This document shows positions 23,580 to 29,571 of a DNA stretch of 29,571 nucleotides, piece after piece. Positions within the stretch are counted from its first letter, which is position 1, and the number at the start of each line of letters is the position of its first letter. The notes under the pieces were generated by a model. That model was not told the origin of the DNA, made no database searches, and saw only the letters and a program-made list of their open reading frames with translations. Origin of the DNA: RGIG5681 sp034180345 (GTDB lineage Bacteria > Bacillota_I > Bacilli_A > Erysipelotrichales > Erysipelotrichaceae); assembly GCA_034180345.1 (NCBI GenBank), contig JAXFOQ010000009.1, positions 1 to 29,571 of the forward strand. The letters are read 5' to 3'. The position numbers were made by a program, and so were the translations under genes.

Positions 23580-24518
23580 ATGGAAAATAAAAGATTAGTT
23601 ATCGCTCTTGGGGGAAATGCTTTAGGCAATTCTCCTGAAGAGCAGTTAGAATTAGTAAAAGAAACTGCTAGTACTATCGTTGATTTAGTTGAAGAAGGCT
23701 ATGATGTTATTGTTGGTCATGGCAATGGTCCACAAGTAGGTATGATTAATTTGGCTATGGAATTTTCTGCTAATAATGGCGGTAAAACTCCATTGATGCC
23801 TTTCCCTGAATGTGGAGCTATGAGTCAAGGATATATCGGTTATCATTTACAACAATCAATCCAAAGAGAATTAGCTAACCGTGGTATTAAAAAACCTTGT
23901 GTTAGTTTAGTTACTCAAGTAGTGGTTGATCCTAAAGATCCTGCTTTTGAAAAACCAACAAAACCAGTTGGAAGCTTCTATTCTCAAGAAGAAGCTGAAA
24001 AAATTAAAGCAGAAAAGGGTTGGACCTTTGTTGAGGATGCAGGGCGTGGTTATCGTCGTGTTGTTCCTAGTCCAATGCCTTGTAAAATTGTTGAATTGGA
24101 CGCTGTTGAACAACTTGTGCAACAAGGCGATGTAGTTATTACTGTTGGCGGTGGAGGAATTCCTGTAATCGAAGAAGGAAACGGTTATAAAGGAGTTGCC
24201 TCAGTAATCGACAAAGATCGTAGTAGTTCTAAGTTGGCGTTAGATATTAAGGCTGATATGCTTGTTATTTTAACTGCTGTTGATCGTGTGTGCATTAACT
24301 TTAATAAACCTGATCAAAAAGCATTGGCTGAAATGACAGTTGCTGAAGCTAAACAATATAGCGCTGAAGGTCATTTTGCTCCTGGTAGCATGCTTCCAAA
24401 GGTAGAAGCTTGTGTAGAATTCGTGGAAAAATATCCTGAAGGCAGAGCATTAATTACCTCACTTAAGAAGGCTAAACTTGCTTTACAAGGTGAAACAGGT
24501 ACAATTATTAAAAATTAA
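23580..24518 (+). CDS. arcC: Carbamate kinase
   Basis: It transfers phosphate from carbamoyl phosphate to ADP, giving ATP, CO2 and ammonia; this is the energy-yielding step of the pathway. The 312-residue protein begins with the amino-acid kinase LVIALGGNALG and contains GHGNGPQVGM, the carbamate-kinase segment GRGYRRVVPSP, VITVGGGGIPVI, DKDRSSSKLAL and FAPGSMLPKVEA. AAGGAAAA overlaps the arcB stop; the intergenic distance is 13 nt. Confidence 0.97.
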   Translation: MENKRLVIALGGNALGNSPEEQLELVKETASTIVDLVEEGYDVIVGHGNGPQVGMINLAMEFSANNGGKTPLMPFPECGAMSQGYIGYHLQQSIQRELANRGIKKPCVSLVTQVVVDPKDPAFEKPTKPVGSFYSQEEAEKIKAEKGWTFVEDAGRGYRRVVPSPMPCKIVELDAVEQLVQQGDVVITVGGGGIPVIEEGNGYKGVASVIDKDRSSSKLALDIKADMLVILTAVDRVCINFNKPDQKALAEMTVAEAKQYSAEGHFAPGSMLPKVEACVEFVEKYPEGRALITSLKKAKLALQGETGTIIKN

Positions 24519-24537
24519 TATAGGAGGATATTAAAAA

Positions 24538-26061
24538 ATGTCTGAAATGACTAAGAAGAAAAAAACTTCCCTTACAGCATTCTCAGTATTAATGATTATC
24601 CTTGCGGTTGTTTGTATTGTTTCAGTATTTTTAAACGGTACACCAATCAGCAATGATATTATTAAATCACTAGATCCAAATGGAAAGTATGCTGCAATCG
24701 TTAAACAAGTTTTAGTTGATAATCAACAACTTACTGTTGTTGGTGCTAAATTCCATAATTTCTTTATGGCAATTCCTAAGGGGTTCCAAGATGCATCTGA
24801 CTTAATCATCTTCATTATTGCACTTGGTGGTTTCATCGGTACAGTAATGAAAACTGGTGCCTTAGAAGCTGGTGTATATCACTTAGTTAAAAAGATGAAG
24901 GGTAAAGAAGAATACCTTATCGTTATCTTAATGATTTTATTCTCAATCGGTGGTACTACCTATGGTATGGCTGAAGAAACAATTGGTTTCTATGCTTTAA
25001 TTACATCTGCAATGGTAGCTGCTGGTTTTGACTCAATGGTAGCCGTTGGTACTATCTTACTTGGTGCTGGAGCTGGTGTATTGGGTTCAACAATTAACCC
25101 ATTCGCAACTGGTGCGGCAATGAGTGCTTTAACTGCTGCTGGTGGTACTTCAGATCCAACATTAATTATGATTTTAGGTGCTGTTTTATGGATTAGTACT
25201 GTTGCTATGGCAATCGTATTCGTTGTAGGATATGCTCGTAAAGTAAAGGCTGATAAGGGTTCAACAATCCTATCACTTCAAGAACAAGAAGAAATGAAGG
25301 CTAGCTTCTCAAAAGATAGCGGTGTAACTCTTGAATACACTAAAAAACATAAATTAGTATTAACAATCTTCGCTATTGCGTTTATTGTCATGATTGCTTC
25401 ATTAATTTCTTACCCTGATATCGTCTTTGGTAAGAATGAAGATGCCTTCCTAGCTGCATTAGGTTGGACTGATTTCTTAACTGCTCAACCTTTAGGTTGG
25501 TGGTACTTCACTGAATTAGCTGCTTGGTTCATTTTCGCAAGTATCTTAATTGCCATCGTTGGTGGTTTCAGTGAAAAAGAATATATCGATACCTTTATGG
25601 CTGGTGCTGCTGATCTATTATCTGTAGGTCTAATTATTGCTGTTGCTCGTGGTATTACAGTAGTAATGTCTGCAACTCATATGGACTTCTTATTATTAGA
25701 AAAGAGTGCGGCTTTATTAAAAGGTGTTCCAGGATTTATCTTTGCACCATTATCATATGTAATTTACTTATTCTTAAGTTTCCTAGTTCCTTCAACTTCA
25801 GGTCTTGCTGCATTATCAATTCCTGTTATGGGTAACTTAGCAAGTACATTAGGCTTTAATGCTAATGTAATGATTATGATTTTCAGTGCTGGTTGTGGTT
25901 TGATTAACTTTATTACACCTACCTCTGGTGTAGTAATGGGTGGTATTGCTGCTGCTAAAGTTGAGTATTCAACTTACTTAAAGTGGGTAGCTAAATTAGT
26001 TGTTGTTGTGGCAATTGCTAATATTATCATCTTATCTGCTGCAATGATGATGTTCCACTAA
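24538..26061 (+). CDS. arcD: YfcC/ArcD-family membrane transporter
   Basis: A 507-residue polytopic membrane protein with about 11-13 hydrophobic helices, beginning at residue 14 after a Lys-rich N-terminus (MTKKKKT). Family marks: GGTTYGMAEETIGFYAL, LGAGAGVLGSTINPFATGAAM, and near the end FLVPSTSGLAALSIPVMG and NFITPTSGVVMGGIAAAKVEY. This is the YfcC family (C4-dicarboxylate carrier-like), which often replaces ArcD in ADI operons, not the APC-type ArcD. It is probably an arginine/ornithine antiporter; the substrate is inferred from operon context. AGGAGGA precedes ATG. Last gene of the operon, ended by the terminator at 26093. Confidence 0.92.
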   Translation: MSEMTKKKKTSLTAFSVLMIILAVVCIVSVFLNGTPISNDIIKSLDPNGKYAAIVKQVLVDNQQLTVVGAKFHNFFMAIPKGFQDASDLIIFIIALGGFIGTVMKTGALEAGVYHLVKKMKGKEEYLIVILMILFSIGGTTYGMAEETIGFYALITSAMVAAGFDSMVAVGTILLGAGAGVLGSTINPFATGAAMSALTAAGGTSDPTLIMILGAVLWISTVAMAIVFVVGYARKVKADKGSTILSLQEQEEMKASFSKDSGVTLEYTKKHKLVLTIFAIAFIVMIASLISYPDIVFGKNEDAFLAALGWTDFLTAQPLGWWYFTELAAWFIFASILIAIVGGFSEKEYIDTFMAGAADLLSVGLIIAVARGITVVMSATHMDFLLLEKSAALLKGVPGFIFAPLSYVIYLFLSFLVPSTSGLAALSIPVMGNLASTLGFNANVMIMIFSAGCGLINFITPTSGVVMGGIAAAKVEYSTYLKWVAKLVVVVAIANIIILSAAMMMFH

Positions 26062-26092
26062 TCCTTCATTTTGGAATATATTTAAGCATTTT

Positions 26093-26118
26093 AAGGACTG
26101 GGTTCCCAGTCCTTTTAT
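26093..26118 (+). terminator. Terminator of the arc operon
   Basis: AAGGACTGGG / CCCAGTCCTT form a perfect 10-bp inverted repeat with a 2-nt centre, followed by TTATT. Confidence 0.9.
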
Positions 26119-26176
26119 TATGTTAAAAATGAAAATTATGATTTAATTATTTTTTGAATTAATTTAAGATATTAAT

Positions 26177-26182
26177 TATAAT
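26177..26182 (+). promoter_or_regulatory. -10 box of the HAD-murA operon (leaderless start)
   Basis: TATAAT ends 6 nt before ATG 26189. No Shine-Dalgarno lies between them. Confidence 0.6.
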
Positions 26183-26188
26183 AATTAT

Positions 26189-26848
26189 ATGATAAATGCG
26201 ATATTGTTTGACTTAGATGGAACACTTATTGATAGTGAAAAATTCTATATGGATGGTACCTTGAAATTTATGCGCAAACTAGGTTATAACAAGGATCCGA
26301 AAGAACTTTATCAAATTATCGGTTCCTCAATGAAAAAAACTTATGATCATTTAGAAAAGTGTTTAGATTATCGTGTTAGTCGTGATAAGATAGTTAGGGT
26401 TAATGAGGAATATTTTGGTCTTATTAATGTCATTGACTATCAAAAGTTATTATTTGATGATGTTGAGTATTATCTAAGAAAATTAAAGAGATCAGGAATT
26501 AAATTAGGTCTTTGTTCGCAAAGCGAAATGGCTTTAATTCAAAAGTTTTTAAATGATACTTCATTGACTGATGTTTTTGATTATGTTGAAAGTGGTGAAT
26601 CAATCACCAATGGCAAACCAGCACCAGATATTTATTTAAAGGCCTTAGAAGCCTTAAATGTGATGGCAGATGAGGTTATTATTTATGAGGATTCTAAACT
26701 TGGAATTGAGGCTGGAAATAAGGCTGGTATTCGTGTTGCTGCAAGAATTGAAGAACGCTATGGTTTTGATCAAAGCGCTGCTGAATTTCTCGTTAAAGAT
26801 ATAAGCGAATTTTATAAATTGATTAGGAGATTACAAGATGAAAGATAA
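26189..26848 (+). CDS. HAD-family phosphatase, beta-phosphoglucomutase-like
   Basis: This 219-residue HAD hydrolase has the nucleophile motif FDLDGTLIDSE (D8 and D10), a helical cap (about 17-85), motif II LCSQSE (here Ser in place of the usual Ser/Thr start), motif III Lys in NGKPAPDIYLKAL, and motif IV EDSKLGIEAGNKAGI. This is subfamily I with a C1 cap, the group of phosphoglycolate and beta-phosphoglucomutase-type enzymes. The substrate cannot be told from sequence. It overlaps murA by 11 nt, so the two are co-transcribed. Confidence 0.9.
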   Translation: MINAILFDLDGTLIDSEKFYMDGTLKFMRKLGYNKDPKELYQIIGSSMKKTYDHLEKCLDYRVSRDKIVRVNEEYFGLINVIDYQKLLFDDVEYYLRKLKRSGIKLGLCSQSEMALIQKFLNDTSLTDVFDYVESGESITNGKPAPDIYLKALEALNVMADEVIIYEDSKLGIEAGNKAGIRVAARIEERYGFDQSAAEFLVKDISEFYKLIRRLQDER

Positions 26849-28088
26849 GATTATTATTGAGGGTGGACATAAATTATTTGGTGAGGTAAGGATCAGTGGT
26901 TCTAAGAATGCCACCGTTGCCTTAATACCAGCTGTTTGTTTGGCTGGTGCTCCTGTAACGATTTATGATGCCCCAAATATCAGTGATGTTGATGCCTTGA
27001 TGAAACTTTTAGAAGAATTGAATATTCAAGTTAAACGTAGTAATGAACACATTATTATTGATCCTAGTACAATTAAAAATGTTGACTTAAGCAGTGAAAC
27101 GGTAACCAAGCTTCGTGCTTCATATTATTTTATGGGTTCTTTACTTGGTAGATTTAAGTATGTGAAAATTAAGATGCCAGGTGGTTGTTATTTGGGACCA
27201 CGACCTATTGATTTACATCTTAAAGGTTTTGAAGCCTTGGGAGCTAAGGTTGAATACCACGATGGTTTTTATGAAATTAGTGCCAAGGAATTGGTTGGTG
27301 ATGAAATTTATTTAGATGTTCCAAGTGTTGGGGCAACGATTAATATTATGATGGCCGCGGTTTTTGCGAAGGGTCGAACCAAGATTGAAAATGTGGCTAA
27401 AGAGCCAGAAATTATTGATGTTGCGACCATGCTTAATAAGATGGGTGCTAATATCAGGGGTGCTGGTACTGATGAAATAACCATTGATGGAGTTGAAAAG
27501 TTGGGCGGTTGTTATCATGAGATTATTCCAGATCGTATTGAAGCTAGTACCTATATTATTATGGGTGCTGCCTGTGCCAAACGGATGAAGATAACTAATA
27601 TTATTCCTCAACATTTAGAGGCGCTTATTTCTAAACTTGAGGAAGCAGGTGTACCGATTGAAGTTGATGGTGATAGTGTAACTGTTGAAGCTTCTGATGA
27701 TATTAAACCGATTGAAATTAAGACTCTACCATATCCAGGCTTTGCGACTGATATGCAATCAATGCTGGGAGCCTTATTAACCAAGGCTAAGGGAATGAGT
27801 CAAATTAAAGAAACCATTTATCCTGAGCGCTTTAAATACTGTCAAGAATTAAATAAGATGGGTGCTAATATCATGGTGAATAGTCCCAGTTGTTTAATTA
27901 TGGGTCCAACTAAACTTCAAGGAGTAGAGGTTCAGGCTACTGATTTAAGATGTGGAGCAGCACTGGTTATTGCTGCACTTATGGCTGAAGGAACCACTAC
28001 TATTACCGATGCCTATCATATCTATCGTGGATATGAAAATTTATTTGAAAAATTACATGGCTTAAATGCTGTGATTGGGGAGTGCTAA
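26838..28088 (+). CDS. murA: UDP-N-acetylglucosamine 1-carboxyvinyltransferase
   Basis: First committed step of peptidoglycan synthesis: it transfers enolpyruvate from PEP to UDP-GlcNAc, and is the fosfomycin target. In 416 residues, K23 and N24 (GSKNA) and R93 (LRASYYFMG) bind substrate. C117 in PGGCYLGPRPIDLHLKGFEALGA is the Cys that forms the adduct with PEP and fosfomycin. The YYFMGSLLGRF and GPRPID variants resemble the second Firmicutes paralogue (MurAB/MurZ) more than the first, but this is a judgement by eye. AGGAGA lies inside the end of the HAD gene, giving translational coupling. Confidence 0.96.
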   Translation: MKDKIIIEGGHKLFGEVRISGSKNATVALIPAVCLAGAPVTIYDAPNISDVDALMKLLEELNIQVKRSNEHIIIDPSTIKNVDLSSETVTKLRASYYFMGSLLGRFKYVKIKMPGGCYLGPRPIDLHLKGFEALGAKVEYHDGFYEISAKELVGDEIYLDVPSVGATINIMMAAVFAKGRTKIENVAKEPEIIDVATMLNKMGANIRGAGTDEITIDGVEKLGGCYHEIIPDRIEASTYIIMGAACAKRMKITNIIPQHLEALISKLEEAGVPIEVDGDSVTVEASDDIKPIEIKTLPYPGFATDMQSMLGALLTKAKGMSQIKETIYPERFKYCQELNKMGANIMVNSPSCLIMGPTKLQGVEVQATDLRCGAALVIAALMAEGTTTITDAYHIYRGYENLFEKLHGLNAVIGEC

Positions 28089-28089
28089 A

Positions 28090-28515
28090 ATGCAAAAAAT
28101 ATTGATTGTAATGCAAGATAAAAGTGAAATTGAAATTGAATTATACGAGGAACACGCACCTAAAACAGTTGAGAATTTCATCAATTTAATTAAAGATGGA
28201 TTTTATAATGGTTTAACCTTTCACCGAGTGATTCCAGGCTTTGTTTCACAGGGTGGCTGCCCTAAGGGTAATGGTACTGGTGAAACAACACCAATCAAGT
28301 GCGAAACTGCCAATAATCCACTAAAACACATTACTGGTGCTCTTTCAATGGCACATCGTGGTAAAGATACAGGTTCTTGCCAATTCTTTATTTGTCATGC
28401 ACCACAACCTCATTTAGATGGTGTTCATACTGTATTTGGTCAAGTTAAAAGTGGTATAGATACAGTATTAAATATGCACAATGGCGATATTATTGAAAAG
28501 ATAGTTATTTTATAA
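28090..28515 (+). CDS. ppiB: Cyclophilin-type peptidyl-prolyl cis-trans isomerase
   Basis: It catalyses proline cis-trans isomerisation in folding proteins. The 141-residue cytosolic cyclophilin has no signal peptide. Active-site blocks: FHRVIPGFVSQGG (catalytic Arg), ALSMAHRGKDTGSCQFFI and HLDGVHTVFGQV. Start 28090 is chosen because GGGGAGTG precedes it; an earlier in-frame start at 28075 lies within murA. Only 1 nt separates the murA stop from this ATG. Confidence 0.95.
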   Translation: MQKILIVMQDKSEIEIELYEEHAPKTVENFINLIKDGFYNGLTFHRVIPGFVSQGGCPKGNGTGETTPIKCETANNPLKHITGALSMAHRGKDTGSCQFFICHAPQPHLDGVHTVFGQVKSGIDTVLNMHNGDIIEKIVIL

Positions 28516-28523
28516 GGATGAAA

Positions 28524-29387
28524 ATGAACAGGCAAACATTAAAGGAATATGCATTAATTACTGTCGGTACAGTTATTTTTGCCGCATCCATAAATTTATT
28601 TTTAGTACCATGCAATTTATATAATGGTGGTATTGTCGGTACTTCACAGATAATTCGTACAATCTTGATTAAGTATTTTGATTTTAAAGCAAGTTATGAT
28701 ATTGCAGGAATTATTAATTTATGTATTAATATTCCATTATTGGTTATTGCTTATCGTAAGCTAAGTCCTGCCTTTGTGCGTAAAACAATTTATTCAGTTT
28801 TGATTCAAACAATTGTCTTTAGTATTATTCCTATTATGGATAAGCGTCTTATCAGCGATTGGACAGCATCGGTTTTAATTGGAACTTTTTTATCAGCCTT
28901 CGGTGCTGGTTTGATATTGATTCAAAGGGCTACTGCTGGTGGCAATGATGTAACGGGTATGTTGGTTAGCAAGAAGTATCCTAAGTTTTCAATTGGTAAT
29001 TTTAATATCAGTTATAATGTAGCCTTATATTTGGTTTGTGCAGTAGTCATGAATGTTGAAACTGCCATCTGTTCAATCTTCCAACAAGCATTATATTCTT
29101 ATGTATTTGATAAGATGCACCTACAAAACATTGAAGTCAGTGTTATGATTTTCACTAAAAACCCTGAGGTTAAAAAGGCTATTTTAACCGATCAAAAACG
29201 AGGTGTTACCTATTGGGAGGGTGCTGGTGCCTATACCAATACTAAAACCGAGGTCTTGATAACCATTGTTTCTAAGTATGAAGTTAAAGCCCTAAGAAAA
29301 AGAATTAAGAATTTAGATAACAAAGCCTTCATTATTGTTTCTAGTCAAATGGATATTGATGGTGGCTATGAAAAAAGATTAATTTAA
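28524..29387 (+). CDS. YitT-family membrane protein (DUF161/DUF2179)
   Basis: This 287-residue protein has five to six hydrophobic segments in the first 190 residues (FAASINLFLVPCNLYNGGIVG, LCINIPLLVIAYRKL, SVLIQTIVFSIIPIM, VLIGTFLSAFGAGLILIQRA, ALYLVCAVVMNVE). A cytosolic DUF2179 domain follows (EVSVMIFTKNPEVKKAIL, GAGAYTNTKTEVLITIVSKYE). YitT proteins are widespread in Firmicutes; their substrate is not established. AAGGATGA partly overlaps the ppiB stop; ATG 28524 has better spacing than the in-frame ATG at 28518. Confidence 0.93.
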   Translation: MNRQTLKEYALITVGTVIFAASINLFLVPCNLYNGGIVGTSQIIRTILIKYFDFKASYDIAGIINLCINIPLLVIAYRKLSPAFVRKTIYSVLIQTIVFSIIPIMDKRLISDWTASVLIGTFLSAFGAGLILIQRATAGGNDVTGMLVSKKYPKFSIGNFNISYNVALYLVCAVVMNVETAICSIFQQALYSYVFDKMHLQNIEVSVMIFTKNPEVKKAILTDQKRGVTYWEGAGAYTNTKTEVLITIVSKYEVKALRKRIKNLDNKAFIIVSSQMDIDGGYEKRLI

Positions 29388-29398
29388 TACTACCTATT

Positions 29399-29420
29399 AA
29401 GACTATCAATAGTCTTTTTT
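29399..29420 (+). terminator. Terminator of the HAD-murA-ppiB-yitT operon
   Basis: AAGACTA / TAGTCTT form a 7-bp stem with a 4-nt loop, followed by Ts, 12 bp after the last gene. Confidence 0.88.
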
Positions 29421-29462
29421 CTTACCTCCTATATTTGTCAATCCTTTTAATCATTATTATTG

Positions 29463-29479
29463 ATATATATATATATATA
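29463..29479. repeat. AT dinucleotide tract
   Basis: Eight AT units in a row lie in the spacer between the yitT terminator and the next gene. Such tracts can slip in replication and change promoter spacing. Confidence 0.8.
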
Positions 29480-29489
29480 GTAAACTTAA

Positions 29490-29526
29490 TTTCTAGTTAT
29501 ATATATTGGCTATATAATACTAGAAA
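29490..29526. repeat. Inverted repeat around a TATAAT box before the last gene
   Basis: TTTCTAGT (29490-29497) and ACTAGAAA (29519-29526) are perfect complements, around an AT-rich interior that contains TATAAT at 29513-29518. It looks like a promoter/operator overlap for the gene at 29554. Confidence 0.5.
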
Positions 29527-29553
29527 TAAATAAATAAAGGAAAGGAAACAAAT

Positions 29554-29571
29554 ATGAAAAAAAGTAATAAA
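29554..29571 (+). CDS. Start of a gene cut by the window end
   Basis: Six codons, MKKSNK, remain. The start is supported by AAAGGAAAGGAAA at normal ribosome-site spacing and an upstream TATAAT. A basic N-terminus of this kind often opens a signal peptide, but nothing about function can be said. Confidence 0.6.

Noticed and set aside
1..29571. CRISPR array, restriction system or toxin-antitoxin pair
   Set aside because: I looked for regularly spaced repeats and for cas, methylase, nuclease or paired small genes and saw none.

Overview
This AT-rich window comes from a low-GC Gram-positive bacterium with a cell wall (Firmicutes, class Bacilli in the broad sense). The signs are a PolC-type replicative polymerase, a CcpA regulator preceded by a DUF948/YtxH-like pair, an ispH-cshB neighbourhood, MurA and many short lipoproteins. 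TGA ends several genes and tryptophan is TGG, so the standard bacterial code applies, not the Mycoplasma code. An Erysipelotrichales- or RF39-like lineage fits, but this is inference. Nothing here fixes the species.

Layout. (1) 1-4250 is an accessory, partly decayed zone. It holds an IS110-family transposase with a long 5' non-coding segment that could carry a bridge RNA, a small phage-like gene, a dut-tRNA-Arg unit on the minus strand, a tRNA-Ser/Asp/Gly cluster, a lipoprotein, and a broken ORF6N-type phage gene with three frameshifts. (2) 4290-13820 is a housekeeping block: ispH (minus), then cshB-like helicase, recG, rnc and polC. (3) 13949-18020 holds an M29 aminopeptidase followed by poorly characterised envelope genes: two lipoproteins, a CpaB-like SAF protein without pilus genes nearby, and a cytosolic protein with a repeated SPI(F/Y)G motif. 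(4) 18064-20064 is the ytxG-ytxH-like-ccpA operon. (5) 20161-21069 is class II fructose-bisphosphate aldolase. (6) 21077-26120 is a complete arginine deiminase operon, arcA-arcB-arcC-arcD-like. Its upstream region has a cre-like site and repeated TTTCACAT boxes. (7) 26177-29420 is an operon of HAD phosphatase, murA, cyclophilin and a YitT-family membrane protein. A new gene begins at 29554 and is cut by the window edge.

How it fits together. CcpA, encoded here, is the likely carbon-catabolite regulator of the adjacent arc operon, which makes ATP, ammonia and citrulline/ornithine from arginine. The ccpA operon's own promoter overlaps a near-consensus cre palindrome, which suggests autoregulation.

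The most striking pattern is global. Many genes (dut, ispH, cshB-like, recG, rnc, polC, two lipoproteins, the HAD gene) have a -10 hexamer placed 6-7 nt before the start codon and no Shine-Dalgarno sequence. This is the signature of leaderless transcripts. Other genes in the same window have strong AGGAGG-like sites, so two modes of initiation seem to coexist.
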